Shown: piece by piece, positions 1-6,523 of the stretch
How positions within the stretch are numbered: position 1 is the first letter of the stretch
How the letters are laid out: each line of letters opens with the position of its first letter
NCBI GenBank assembly: GCA_014729945.1
Contig: WJJC01000061.1
Location: 1 to 9,391 of the forward strand
Length of the DNA stretch: 9,391 bases
Origin: Candidatus Bathyarchaeota archaeon
GTDB lineage: Archaea; Thermoproteota; Bathyarchaeia; TCS64
Reading direction: 5' to 3'
Made by a program: the position numbers and the translations under genes
Notes under the pieces: model-generated
The model's database searches: none
Told to the model about the DNA's origin: nothing
Seen by the model: the letters and a program-made list of their open reading frames with translations, nothing else

Positions 1-675
1 TAATCCTTGCTCTGCTTGTTCCTCGGATAGTTGAATATAGTTCTCATAGAGTTGTATGAAAGCCGGATCAACATTACCTTCTTCGTATTCCTGTAACTCG
101 GCTTTTTTTTGCTTCAACAAGAAACGGTAGTCATCAATCACGTTGTCTATTACAGTTACTGTGATATGATCATAGTCGGTTCCGGCGGGTCCATCGAGTT
201 CTATCAAAATTATTTCAAGGGGATTATGGAGAGAAAAACCCTCCCCCGTGAATATCGTGGCATCGCTTTTAATCTTACCAGTGGCAGTGATCTCGTAAAC
301 ACCCTGGTCATGATGCATTTTTATGGTTCTGGTGGCAGGATTGAAGTCCTCGGTTCTGGGAAATTGGGGGCCTACTTCCCAGTAGACGACTTCCGACTGT
401 TGGAGCATGTAATTTGATAACGATAACGTCAGTATTGCACCGTCCACAGTTTGCCTTAGATTTAAGGTGAATGTGATCTGATACTCGTCACCAGCGAGCA
501 CTGGGGCGTTCTGAAGCAGTTCTCCTGTTTCTGAACGCCACTCAAGTACGGTTTGCCCTGTGCTGTAATTGATCAGGGTGTATTCTTCTATCCATGGAAG
601 CGTACTTTGGGCTTTTACTGTAGGTGTTATTGAAAGGATTAGAATCACTATTAAAAGTAGATTAATTTTTTTCAT
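1..675 (-). CDS. Secreted protein with signal peptide, function unknown (partial, runs off left edge)
   Basis: I do not recognise a named family. The reverse strand is open without a stop from an ATG at 675 to base 1, giving 225 codons; the C-terminus lies outside the window. Residues 1-22 form a typical Sec signal peptide: MKK, then a hydrophobic core of Leu/Ile/Val, then a TVKA cleavage motif before Gln-Ser. Residues about 26-175 are rich in alternating hydrophobic and polar residues (for example ITFTLNL, ILTLSLS, YEITATG, ITVTVID), as expected for one or two extracellular beta-sandwich domains. Residues about 178-225 switch to a charged helical region rich in Glu, Gln and Lys that could be a stalk or coiled coil. 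It is divergently transcribed from the amidohydrolase. The start is supported by the signal peptide directly after the ATG and by a TATA-like box about 42 bp upstream. Only a weak G-rich stretch precedes the ATG. A surface or envelope role is inferred from the signal peptide alone. Confidence 0.8.
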   Translation of the reverse strand, partial: MKKINLLLIVILILSITPTVKAQSTLPWIEEYTLINYSTGQTVLEWRSETGELLQNAPVLAGDEYQITFTLNLRQTVDGAILTLSLSNYMLQQSEVVYWEVGPQFPRTEDFNPATRTIKMHHDQGVYEITATGKIKSDATIFTGEGFSLHNPLEIILIELDGPAGTDYDHITVTVIDNVIDDYRFLLKQKKAELQEYEEGNVDPAFIQLYENYIQLSEEQAEQGL

Positions 676-713
676 GTTACCGCCCCTTCTGTTTACTTTG
701 CCTTTGATTTATG

Positions 714-722
714 ATTTAAATT
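714..722 (-). promoter_or_regulatory. TATA-like box of the secreted-protein gene
   Basis: ATTTAAATT is a near-palindromic A/T block centred about 42 bp upstream of the minus-strand ATG at 675. With archaeal initiation about 25 bp downstream of the TATA box, transcripts would carry a leader of roughly 15-20 nt. A second candidate on the same strand, GTATAAAT near 772-779, would give a much longer leader. The choice between them is not settled by the sequence. Confidence 0.4.
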
Positions 723-820
723 GTGCTGTATGAGGTTTTAGATATTGCCCTAAGCAGAGATCTTTGTATTCATTTATACTATTTGTAACCAAGGTTTGAT
801 TAAAATAATTTAGGAATTAG

Positions 821-829
821 TATAATATT
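821..829 (+). promoter_or_regulatory. TATA box of the amidohydrolase gene
   Basis: TATAATATT lies with its centre about 32 bp before the ATG at 857, so the predicted start of transcription falls at or just before the start codon. No Shine-Dalgarno motif is visible between the box and the ATG, consistent with a leaderless or nearly leaderless mRNA. The box is flanked by a 7-bp inverted repeat, GGTTTGA at 793-799 and TCAAACC at 830-836, a possible operator. Confidence 0.5.
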
Positions 830-856
830 TCAAACCCCATACACATATCTTGTTCT

Positions 857-2221
857 ATGGTTGATACGATAATCAAGAATGGACTCATCTACACAATGAA
901 CAAGAAGAGAAGAATAATAGAAGATGGATCCATAGCGATCCAAGAAGGTAAAATACTAGAAACAGGTAAAACCGACAAAATCGAATCAAAATATGATGCT
1001 AAAAACATAATTGATGCAACAGATAAAGCGGTTCTACCAGGGTTCGTTAATGTACACACCCACCTTCCAAGTATTTTCGTTAGAGGCGTCTACGGCGTGA
1101 TCCGTGAAGGACTATATCAGGTCTTATTCCCGGTGAAGGAGTATCTGAAACCAGAGCACTGTTACAAATTGGGACTAGCCTCATGTATTGAAGCGTTATC
1201 CACAGGAAGCACCACAATACAGGAGACCTACAACTACATGGACTATTTCGCTAAGGCTGTGAAAGAAACAGGAATCAGAGCAGATCTAGGGGAACAAATC
1301 GCTGAAGCGGATTATCAAGCCATTAAGGATGGCGTCTACAAGTATCTTCCAGAGCAGGCAGAGGAAATGCTGAAGAGAGCAACCTATTTGAAACGTAGAT
1401 GGGATGGAGAGGCCTGTGGAAGAGTCTCAGTTAGCTGGGCACCACTCGCTCCTGATATGTGCACCCCGTGGATATACGAGGAAGTACTAAGGCAGCATAA
1501 ACCGGGAGAAAAGATTAGCACACACGTAGAGCAGAGTATGCGAGAAGTAGAACAGGTGAAAAAACTATACGGTAAGACCAGCGTCGTACACCTAAAAGAT
1601 ATGGGTGTGCTAGGACCAGATCTAATCGGAGCTCACTGCATATATAACACGGAAAAAGACCTGCACCTTATGCAGGAAGCAGGGGCATCAATTCTACATT
1701 GCCCCAGACCTTTCCTTCTGGGGGGAACTACAGCACCTCTGCCCAAGTGGATGAAAATGGATATTAAAACAGGTCTGGGAACAGACAATGTTTTTCACAA
1801 TATGTGGGAGACCATGAGATCCGCGATATATGGGGCGAGAATACGAGAAAAACTGGGTGAATCGAAGAGCCCAAGTTACTACGAAGTACTTGAATTAGCT
1901 ACAATAAGAGGAGCAAAAGTACTGGGAATGGATGAAAAAATAGGTAGTCTAGAACCAGATAAGAAAGCGGATATCCAGTTAATAGACCTAAAAAAGCCCA
2001 ACATCTTACCAACCGCAGATATAACAAGTAGCCTAGTATTGTATGGGGAGGCAGTAAACGTGGACACGGTGATAGTCGATGGAGTTATACTTAAACAGAA
2101 CCATGAAATGGCAAACTTTGACATGGTTCAGATTCTGGATGACGCACAAGAGATAACAACAAGTATCTGGGATGCTCTTTTCGATGATCGTCCTGAACTA
2201 CGAAAACTGGTTAAGGATTAA
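857..2221 (+). CDS. Amidohydrolase-superfamily metal-dependent hydrolase/deaminase (MTA/SAH deaminase, cytosine deaminase, TRZ/ATZ type)
   Basis: This 454-residue cytoplasmic enzyme has the usual length and architecture of the TRZ/ATZ-MTA/SAH-deaminase branch. A small beta-sandwich is built from both termini: residues 1-60 with the typical IIKNGLIYTM and DGSIAIQEGKI pattern, and about 370-420 with the GSLEPDKKADIQLIDL motif. A TIM barrel lies between. Expected metal and active-site residues are visible: H67 and H69 in VHTH, H223 in THVEQ, H260 in GAHC, H281 in LHCP, and D310 in GLGTDN. Family members hydrolytically deaminate or dechlorinate purine, pyrimidine or triazine-like rings, or cleave amide-like bonds. 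The catalytic Glu usually found three residues after the barrel His (HxxE) aligns with Gln226 here, although Glu225 is adjacent, so the substrate cannot be assigned. It starts at an ATG with a TATA box about 32 bp upstream. The permease gene follows 62 bp downstream, which makes a transported small substrate conceivable. Family assignment is secure; the specific reaction is not. Confidence 0.9.
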   Translation: MVDTIIKNGLIYTMNKKRRIIEDGSIAIQEGKILETGKTDKIESKYDAKNIIDATDKAVLPGFVNVHTHLPSIFVRGVYGVIREGLYQVLFPVKEYLKPEHCYKLGLASCIEALSTGSTTIQETYNYMDYFAKAVKETGIRADLGEQIAEADYQAIKDGVYKYLPEQAEEMLKRATYLKRRWDGEACGRVSVSWAPLAPDMCTPWIYEEVLRQHKPGEKISTHVEQSMREVEQVKKLYGKTSVVHLKDMGVLGPDLIGAHCIYNTEKDLHLMQEAGASILHCPRPFLLGGTTAPLPKWMKMDIKTGLGTDNVFHNMWETMRSAIYGARIREKLGESKSPSYYEVLELATIRGAKVLGMDEKIGSLEPDKKADIQLIDLKKPNILPTADITSSLVLYGEAVNVDTVIVDGVILKQNHEMANFDMVQILDDAQEITTSIWDALFDDRPELRKLVKD

Positions 2222-2250
2222 ATCGTTTCCCCTTCTATTTATTGTACCAG

Positions 2251-2260
2251 TTTTTATATT
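2251..2260 (+). promoter_or_regulatory. TATA-like box upstream of the permease gene
   Basis: TTTTTATATT is centred about 28 bp before the GTG at 2284, the spacing seen at the other genes of the window. It lies just after a pyrimidine-rich stretch (2224-2243) that could end the amidohydrolase transcript. It would lie inside the coding region if the TTG at 2242 were the start, which argues against that upstream start. Confidence 0.4.
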
Positions 2261-2273
2261 GCACCGTATCTCC

Positions 2274-2277
2274 GGAG
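2274..2277 (+). promoter_or_regulatory. Shine-Dalgarno-like GGAG deciding the permease start
   Basis: GGAG is followed by a 6-nt spacer and then the in-frame GTG at 2284. This is the best ribosome-binding-site match next to any start in the window. It supports GTG 2284 over the upstream TTG at 2242. It would be used only on a transcript read through from the amidohydrolase gene, because the TATA box at 2251-2260 would start transcription too close to include it. Confidence 0.4.
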
Positions 2278-2283
2278 AATAAT

Positions 2284-3255
2284 GTGAGTTTAGGGTTAAT
2301 CGTCAGTACAATTATCAACGTAAGTATACTGGTGATGCTCTGTATTGGATTCACCTTCACCTATATGATGGAAAAGTTCCCTAATTTCGCTCACACAAGC
2401 TACGCCAGCTTGGGAACAGTTGTAACCTATTACTTAGTTAGAGTTTATGGGTTTAACCCGTATTATACTTGGCCCATATCCGCTGTGATCGGTGGAATAT
2501 TGGGCATTATACTCTATGTGATCATAGTAAAACCAATTAAGGGGAGAGCATTCAGCGAGATTACACTCACATTCACATTTTACATTATAAGTCAGATAAT
2601 CAGTAAAGGATTAGCTATGTTTAGTTTCTGGCTACTTGTGGATAATCAAATCCGTAGCCAAGGATTCAACCTCTATAATTATGATTACAGGGTTTATGGG
2701 GTTCAAGCTATAGCAGTGGTTTCTCCAATAACAGTGGCCTGTGTAGTTGTCCTGCTACAGGGATTTCTGAAATCGTCTAAGCATGGCATCGCGATGAGAG
2801 CAACAGCTGAGGATGAGACTTTAGCTCAGAGTCTTGGTGTGAACATTAGATATATACATCTTTTCTCTTGGTTTATATCCGGAGCATTATCTGCATTAGC
2901 TGGCTCAATAATATCCATGTGGCTTAGTACCAGTGTGGATTACAGTGACACTTTATTAATCAACGTAATGGCGGGGAGTGTGTTAGGGGGTTTAAACAGT
3001 ATAACCGGTGCTATACTTGGGGGAATATTGACAGTAACGGGCTCTAAAGCAATAACATGGGGGTTAATGAAGAAAATCGGAGTTAACATGGGAGTATATG
3101 AAGGGCTCATACCAATTGTATTCCTCTTCATAATACTCATTATTGAACCTCAAGGGTTGACGGCAATAAATCCTCATAAAATATCCATAAGAGGAGTTAG
3201 AGACGCTTGGATCAGATTCAAGAGAAGCATGATAAATGTGACGTCAACGGAATAA
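2284..3255 (+). CDS. Branched-chain amino acid-type ABC transporter inner-membrane permease (LivH family)
   Basis: This is an integral membrane permease of about 323 residues, near the usual LivH length of about 290-300. It has roughly eight hydrophobic segments, for example MSLGLIVSTIINVSILVMLCIGFTF at the N-terminus and GLIPIVFLFIILII near the C-terminus. The family signature is clear. PNFAHTSYASLGT corresponds to the NFAHG/NFAQG motif after helix 1. Residues about 163-187 (KSSKHGIAMRATAEDETLAQSLGVN) match the cytoplasmic loop that contacts the ATPase, followed by SGALSALAGSI. A glycine-rich GSVLGGLNSITGAILGG segment is also typical. The start is set at GTG 2284 because of the GGAG site, the TATA spacing and family N-termini; a TTG at 2242 would add 14 residues. 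The protein normally pairs with LivM and the ATPases LivF/LivG plus a binding protein, and none of these is in the window. Substrates of the family include branched-chain amino acids, amides and urea; no choice can be made here. Confidence 0.88.
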   Translation: MSLGLIVSTIINVSILVMLCIGFTFTYMMEKFPNFAHTSYASLGTVVTYYLVRVYGFNPYYTWPISAVIGGILGIILYVIIVKPIKGRAFSEITLTFTFYIISQIISKGLAMFSFWLLVDNQIRSQGFNLYNYDYRVYGVQAIAVVSPITVACVVVLLQGFLKSSKHGIAMRATAEDETLAQSLGVNIRYIHLFSWFISGALSALAGSIISMWLSTSVDYSDTLLINVMAGSVLGGLNSITGAILGGILTVTGSKAITWGLMKKIGVNMGVYEGLIPIVFLFIILIIEPQGLTAINPHKISIRGVRDAWIRFKRSMINVTSTE

Positions 3256-3278
3256 ACAGGTTTTCACCGAGAACATGT

Positions 3279-3287
3279 TCTTTAAAT
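3279..3287 (+). promoter_or_regulatory. TATA-like box near the helicase start
   Basis: CTTTAAATG overlaps the first candidate ATG of the helicase (3286) and lies about 30 bp before the in-frame ATG at 3313. By the spacing rule seen at neighbouring genes, it would produce a leaderless transcript starting at 3313, giving a protein that begins MASSIECPQCG. A weaker A/T patch at 3251-3257 could serve the 3286 start instead. Confidence 0.35.
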
Positions 3288-5307
3288 GGTAAACATATGT
3301 ATGGGTACTGCAATGGCTTCCTCGATAGAGTGCCCCCAATGCGGTAAAATCCATACTATTGACGAGTATAATGAAGACAGGTTCTGCAGAGAATGTAAGA
3401 CCTACCTAAAAACACTGCCAAGTGGAGAGGCAGGTAAGAGCTGGAGAGCCCTCTTCCCATATGAGCCCTATCCTCAGCAAGTTGAATTCATAGATGACGT
3501 TAAAGATACAGTAGCAAAAGGTGGTGTACTTATTGCGGAGGCTTGCAATGGATTCGGTAAGACCATTAGCACACTCAGTTGTCTACTACCAACGGGAAAA
3601 CAGATAATATATGCTACCAGAACCCATGAACAGGTCAGACAAGTATTATTAGAACTAGAGACAATCAACGAGAAATCAGGGGAGAAATACTCAGCGGTAA
3701 ACCTAGCTAGTAGAAATTTTCTATGCATAAACCCTGATTGCAGGGGGCTACCAAGTAACGAGGCGCAGGAATTATGCCACAGCCTAAGAAAAGACGGAGA
3801 GTGCCCGTATACTCATGAGATCGAGAGACTTCCAAGTGGGTTACCTGTTATAATGGGTCGAAAACAGCTGATTAAGGAGGGAAAGAGAAGAAACCTGTGC
3901 CCATATTATCTCTCTCGACAGATAATGCAGAAAGTAGACATCATTGTTGCTCCTTATCCATATATCTTCAACCCAATGATCCGGTTAATGACCGGACTCG
4001 ATCTTGAGAGCAAAATACTGATACTCGATGAAGGACATAACATCGATCAAGTAGGACAGGATATACTTAGTGATACATTATCAGAGCGTGTCTTAAGTGC
4101 TGCAGCTGAGGAGATAAGACTAATCGGGAAATCCCCTAGATACATGCATAGACTAGGAGAGCACCTACTGAAAAGGGGAGAAGAAAAACCCAGATTAGTT
4201 GCACCCAGCGTATTGGAAGAAGAAATAGAGAAAGCCCTCAGAACAGATATACACACATTCATAGAGGGACATGCCCCCCTCGTGGAAAGCATAAAAGCGA
4301 TGAAGGTGAAGAATAATAACCCACCGGTAAGCTCCCTGAACGGTGTGCTAACATTCTTCGAGTTACTGGAGTCAAGTCATAAAGGAAAATATGTAGGACT
4401 CTACACCAAGAACTATTACGGTGCACCGGTAATTGAGTACAGATGTCTCGATCCAAGTCTCGCCGTAGAACCAGTTGTTAAAGGCTCTGACGGGGTGCTG
4501 ATAATGAGTGGAACCCTAAGCCCCATCGATACATTTTCAGAGATCATAGGGCAAGAAAAAGCAGAGAAAAAAGTCTACCCCCCCATCCAGAAATCAAATA
4601 GAATCAAGATGACCATAGAAAAAGGGGTTTCATCGACCTACCGAGAAAGAACAGACCAGATGATCACCAAGATGGGTAGAATAATATCAAAAGACCTTGA
4701 AAACGTGAAACAGGGAGCACTCATATTCTTCACCCAACGAGGATTCATGAATAAATGCATCAATCTCTGGACAAAGAAAGGCATAATTCAGAGACGAAGG
4801 GGATTAAACTTCATGAACGAGAAACGTTTCTTCAGAGAAGGAAGAGACGCATCACAGAACAGAGAGGTTGTGAAACGCTATAAACGAATGGCGGGGAACA
4901 TAGGTGGAGCAGTACTCTGCTGCGTCTTCAGGGGAAGAAACAGTGAGGGAAGCAACTTCCCGGGCAACCAGGCAAGAGGAATATTCCTCGTGGGTGTACC
5001 CTACGCTAACTATGGTGACCCATTGGTGAAGGCCCAGATGAAGTATTTTAACAAACAGAAGAGGGGGTTGGGCAATAAATGGTATACGATGGACGCCTTC
5101 AGGGCAGCAAATCAAAGCCTAGGAAGAGGTATAAGGGGACGAGACGACTGGTGCCACTACTGGATGCTAGATAGACGCTATTATGAGCACCGAAACCTAA
5201 TCAGTAAATGGGCTATGGGGGATGGTCCAACAGTAAGAAACACGACGGGTAAAACCCTGGGAGGGTTTAAGAAACTGAAAGAAGATGAGACCATTATCGA
5301 GATATGA
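3286..5307 (+). CDS. XPD/Rad3-family Fe-S DNA helicase with N-terminal zinc ribbon
   Basis: This 673-residue superfamily 2 helicase would unwind DNA 5'-3' using ATP, as XPD, FANCJ and DinG do. An N-terminal zinc ribbon, C16-x2-C19 and C34-x2-C37, precedes the helicase core. Motif I is EACNGFGKT (residues 85-93) and motif II is DEGH (248-251). SGTLSP is at 408-413. Motif V is RGRNSEGSNF (549-558), and motif VI is QSLGRGIRGR with Q610, R614 and R617. Four cysteines suitable for a 4Fe-4S cluster, C147, C164, C173 and C205, lie in a context (SRNFLC, ELCHSL, GECPY, NLCPYY) very close to eukaryotic XPD/FANCJ. The Arch-like region is about 253-400. Three core motifs depart from family norms: GFGKT for GTGKT, DEGH for DEAH, EGSN for EGxD. 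The protein may therefore be a diverged paralogue rather than the standard archaeal XPD. The start could be ATG 3286, 3301 or 3313; the TATA box favours 3313. Genes on both sides are metabolic and suggest no specific partner. Confidence 0.88.
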   Translation: MVNICMGTAMASSIECPQCGKIHTIDEYNEDRFCRECKTYLKTLPSGEAGKSWRALFPYEPYPQQVEFIDDVKDTVAKGGVLIAEACNGFGKTISTLSCLLPTGKQIIYATRTHEQVRQVLLELETINEKSGEKYSAVNLASRNFLCINPDCRGLPSNEAQELCHSLRKDGECPYTHEIERLPSGLPVIMGRKQLIKEGKRRNLCPYYLSRQIMQKVDIIVAPYPYIFNPMIRLMTGLDLESKILILDEGHNIDQVGQDILSDTLSERVLSAAAEEIRLIGKSPRYMHRLGEHLLKRGEEKPRLVAPSVLEEEIEKALRTDIHTFIEGHAPLVESIKAMKVKNNNPPVSSLNGVLTFFELLESSHKGKYVGLYTKNYYGAPVIEYRCLDPSLAVEPVVKGSDGVLIMSGTLSPIDTFSEIIGQEKAEKKVYPPIQKSNRIKMTIEKGVSSTYRERTDQMITKMGRIISKDLENVKQGALIFFTQRGFMNKCINLWTKKGIIQRRRGLNFMNEKRFFREGRDASQNREVVKRYKRMAGNIGGAVLCCVFRGRNSEGSNFPGNQARGIFLVGVPYANYGDPLVKAQMKYFNKQKRGLGNKWYTMDAFRAANQSLGRGIRGRDDWCHYWMLDRRYYEHRNLISKWAMGDGPTVRNTTGKTLGGFKKLKEDETIIEI

Positions 5308-5308
5308 G

Positions 5309-5316
5309 TTATAATC
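5309..5316 (+). promoter_or_regulatory. TATA box of the M20 peptidase gene
   Basis: TTATAATC begins directly after the helicase stop codon and is centred about 25 bp before the ATG at 5338. No Shine-Dalgarno motif lies in the 30-bp gap. The layout fits leaderless transcription starting at or next to the ATG, even though the gene is closely packed behind the helicase. Confidence 0.45.
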
Positions 5317-5337
5317 AAGTTCCCACAAACATATCCC

Positions 5338-6522
5338 ATGACCAAGCTATCAGACGCCCTAGAAAGGGTAAACCAAGACAGAATCATCGAGTTATCAAAG
5401 CAACTTATTAAGATCCCCAGCGTGACAGGGGAGGAAAAAGAGGTGATGGAGCACGCCCGAAACCTACTTGAGGATATAGGGGTTCATGTGGAGAGGCATG
5501 GATCCGAGGAACGTCCAATAATCTATGCGTGCATCAACCCTGAAGCGGAGAAACAGATCATATTCAACGGGCACCTTGATGTGGTGCCCATAGCAAAACC
5601 AGACGCATGGACAAAAGACCCATGGGGCCCAGTCGTAGAGGAGGGGAAAATCTATGGTAGAGGCTCTAGCGACATGAAATCCAGCTGTGCCACAATGATC
5701 CATCTATTAGAGATACTAAAAGACATGGATCTAGCCATAAGCGTGGGGGTACATCTAGTACCAGACGAGGAGAAAGGAGCAGAATCAGGAAGCAACATAT
5801 TGGTAGAGAAAATAATCGCGGGAACTCTACGACGTCCAGACTATGTGGTTATTGGGGAACAAAGCAATTTACAGGTTAGGGTGGCTGAGCGAGGTATGTT
5901 CGGCTTCCAGGTAAGGTTCTATGGTAGAGCAGCTCATACAGCGGCGTCAAGGGTAAATGGAGTCAACGCGATAGCAAAAGCAAGCAAAGGAGTGCTTGCT
6001 CTGGAACACCATATCGACAAACACCATGAATGGATAGGACACCCAATGCAAAGCGTAAACATAATTGAAGGAGGAAAAGTTTCCAATCAAGTGCCAGCCG
6101 AATGCACCATCACAGTTGATCGCCGCTTAATAATAGGTGAAACCGCTAAAGACGTAGTTAAAGAAGTAACAGTGGACCTTAATAAAGCGGGAAAAGACGA
6201 ACCCGACTGGAAATGGGAGATACTAGCCCCTAAGGATCAGGATGGAAACTGGGAGTATACGCCAGCAAACTATACTCCACCAGACTCCGAACTAGGTAAA
6301 GCATTCATGAAAGCAGTCAAGGCTGGGATAAATAAAGAACCAGAGCTATACGTCACTTGGGCTGGAAGCACGGATGGAAGACTCTACAGACATGCGGGGA
6401 TACAGACTATTGGGTTCGGCCCCATCGGAGCAGGAGCCCACGGGGCAGACGAGTTTGTCTTTATCGATAGCTTGGTAAAAACCGCTAAAGTATGGCTAGC
6501 AGTAGTACTGGAGTTATCTTAG
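5338..6522 (+). CDS. M20 family metallopeptidase/deacylase (ArgE/DapE/CPG2 type)
   Basis: This 394-residue cytoplasmic zinc-dependent hydrolase has the usual length for ArgE/DapE/carboxypeptidase G2 relatives, which remove acyl groups from amino acids or cleave small peptides. The di-metal site is readable: H79 and D81 in GHLDVVP, D112 in GRGSSDMKSS as the bridging aspartate, E144 (general base) and E145 in PDEEKG, E174 in GEQSN, and H368 in GAHGADEF. The lid or dimerisation domain spans about residues 185-300 and includes the GRAAHTAA motif. Near the C-terminus, TWAGSTDGRLYRHAGIQTIGFGP matches the family's substrate-carboxylate region. Some features (GEQSN for GEP[ST], DEEKGAESG for DEExGG) mark it as an uncharacterised subgroup, so the substrate is not assignable. 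It begins 30 bp after the helicase stop, with its own TATA box, and converges with the S49 gene one base beyond its stop. A lysine- or arginine-biosynthetic role is possible but no pathway neighbours support it. Confidence 0.9.
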   Translation: MTKLSDALERVNQDRIIELSKQLIKIPSVTGEEKEVMEHARNLLEDIGVHVERHGSEERPIIYACINPEAEKQIIFNGHLDVVPIAKPDAWTKDPWGPVVEEGKIYGRGSSDMKSSCATMIHLLEILKDMDLAISVGVHLVPDEEKGAESGSNILVEKIIAGTLRRPDYVVIGEQSNLQVRVAERGMFGFQVRFYGRAAHTAASRVNGVNAIAKASKGVLALEHHIDKHHEWIGHPMQSVNIIEGGKVSNQVPAECTITVDRRLIIGETAKDVVKEVTVDLNKAGKDEPDWKWEILAPKDQDGNWEYTPANYTPPDSELGKAFMKAVKAGINKEPELYVTWAGSTDGRLYRHAGIQTIGFGPIGAGAHGADEFVFIDSLVKTAKVWLAVVLELS

Positions 6523-6523
6523 A

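Noticed and set aside
109..417. Plus-strand open frame of 102 codons
   Set aside because: It lies entirely opposite the signal-peptide gene on the minus strand, has no family resemblance, and the minus-strand frame has far better coding character.
2242..2283. TTG start 14 codons upstream for the permease
   Set aside because: The added residues overlap a TATA-like box, are not like LivH N-termini, and GTG 2284 has a GGAG site at good spacing.
4852..5115. Minus-strand open frames within the helicase and other long genes
   Set aside because: They overlap strongly conserved helicase motifs in the other direction, and their translations show no domain.
857..6522. A four-gene operon encoding a single pathway
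   Set aside because: The helicase has no metabolic link to its neighbours, and each gene has its own TATA-like box, so simple co-linearity is the safer reading.
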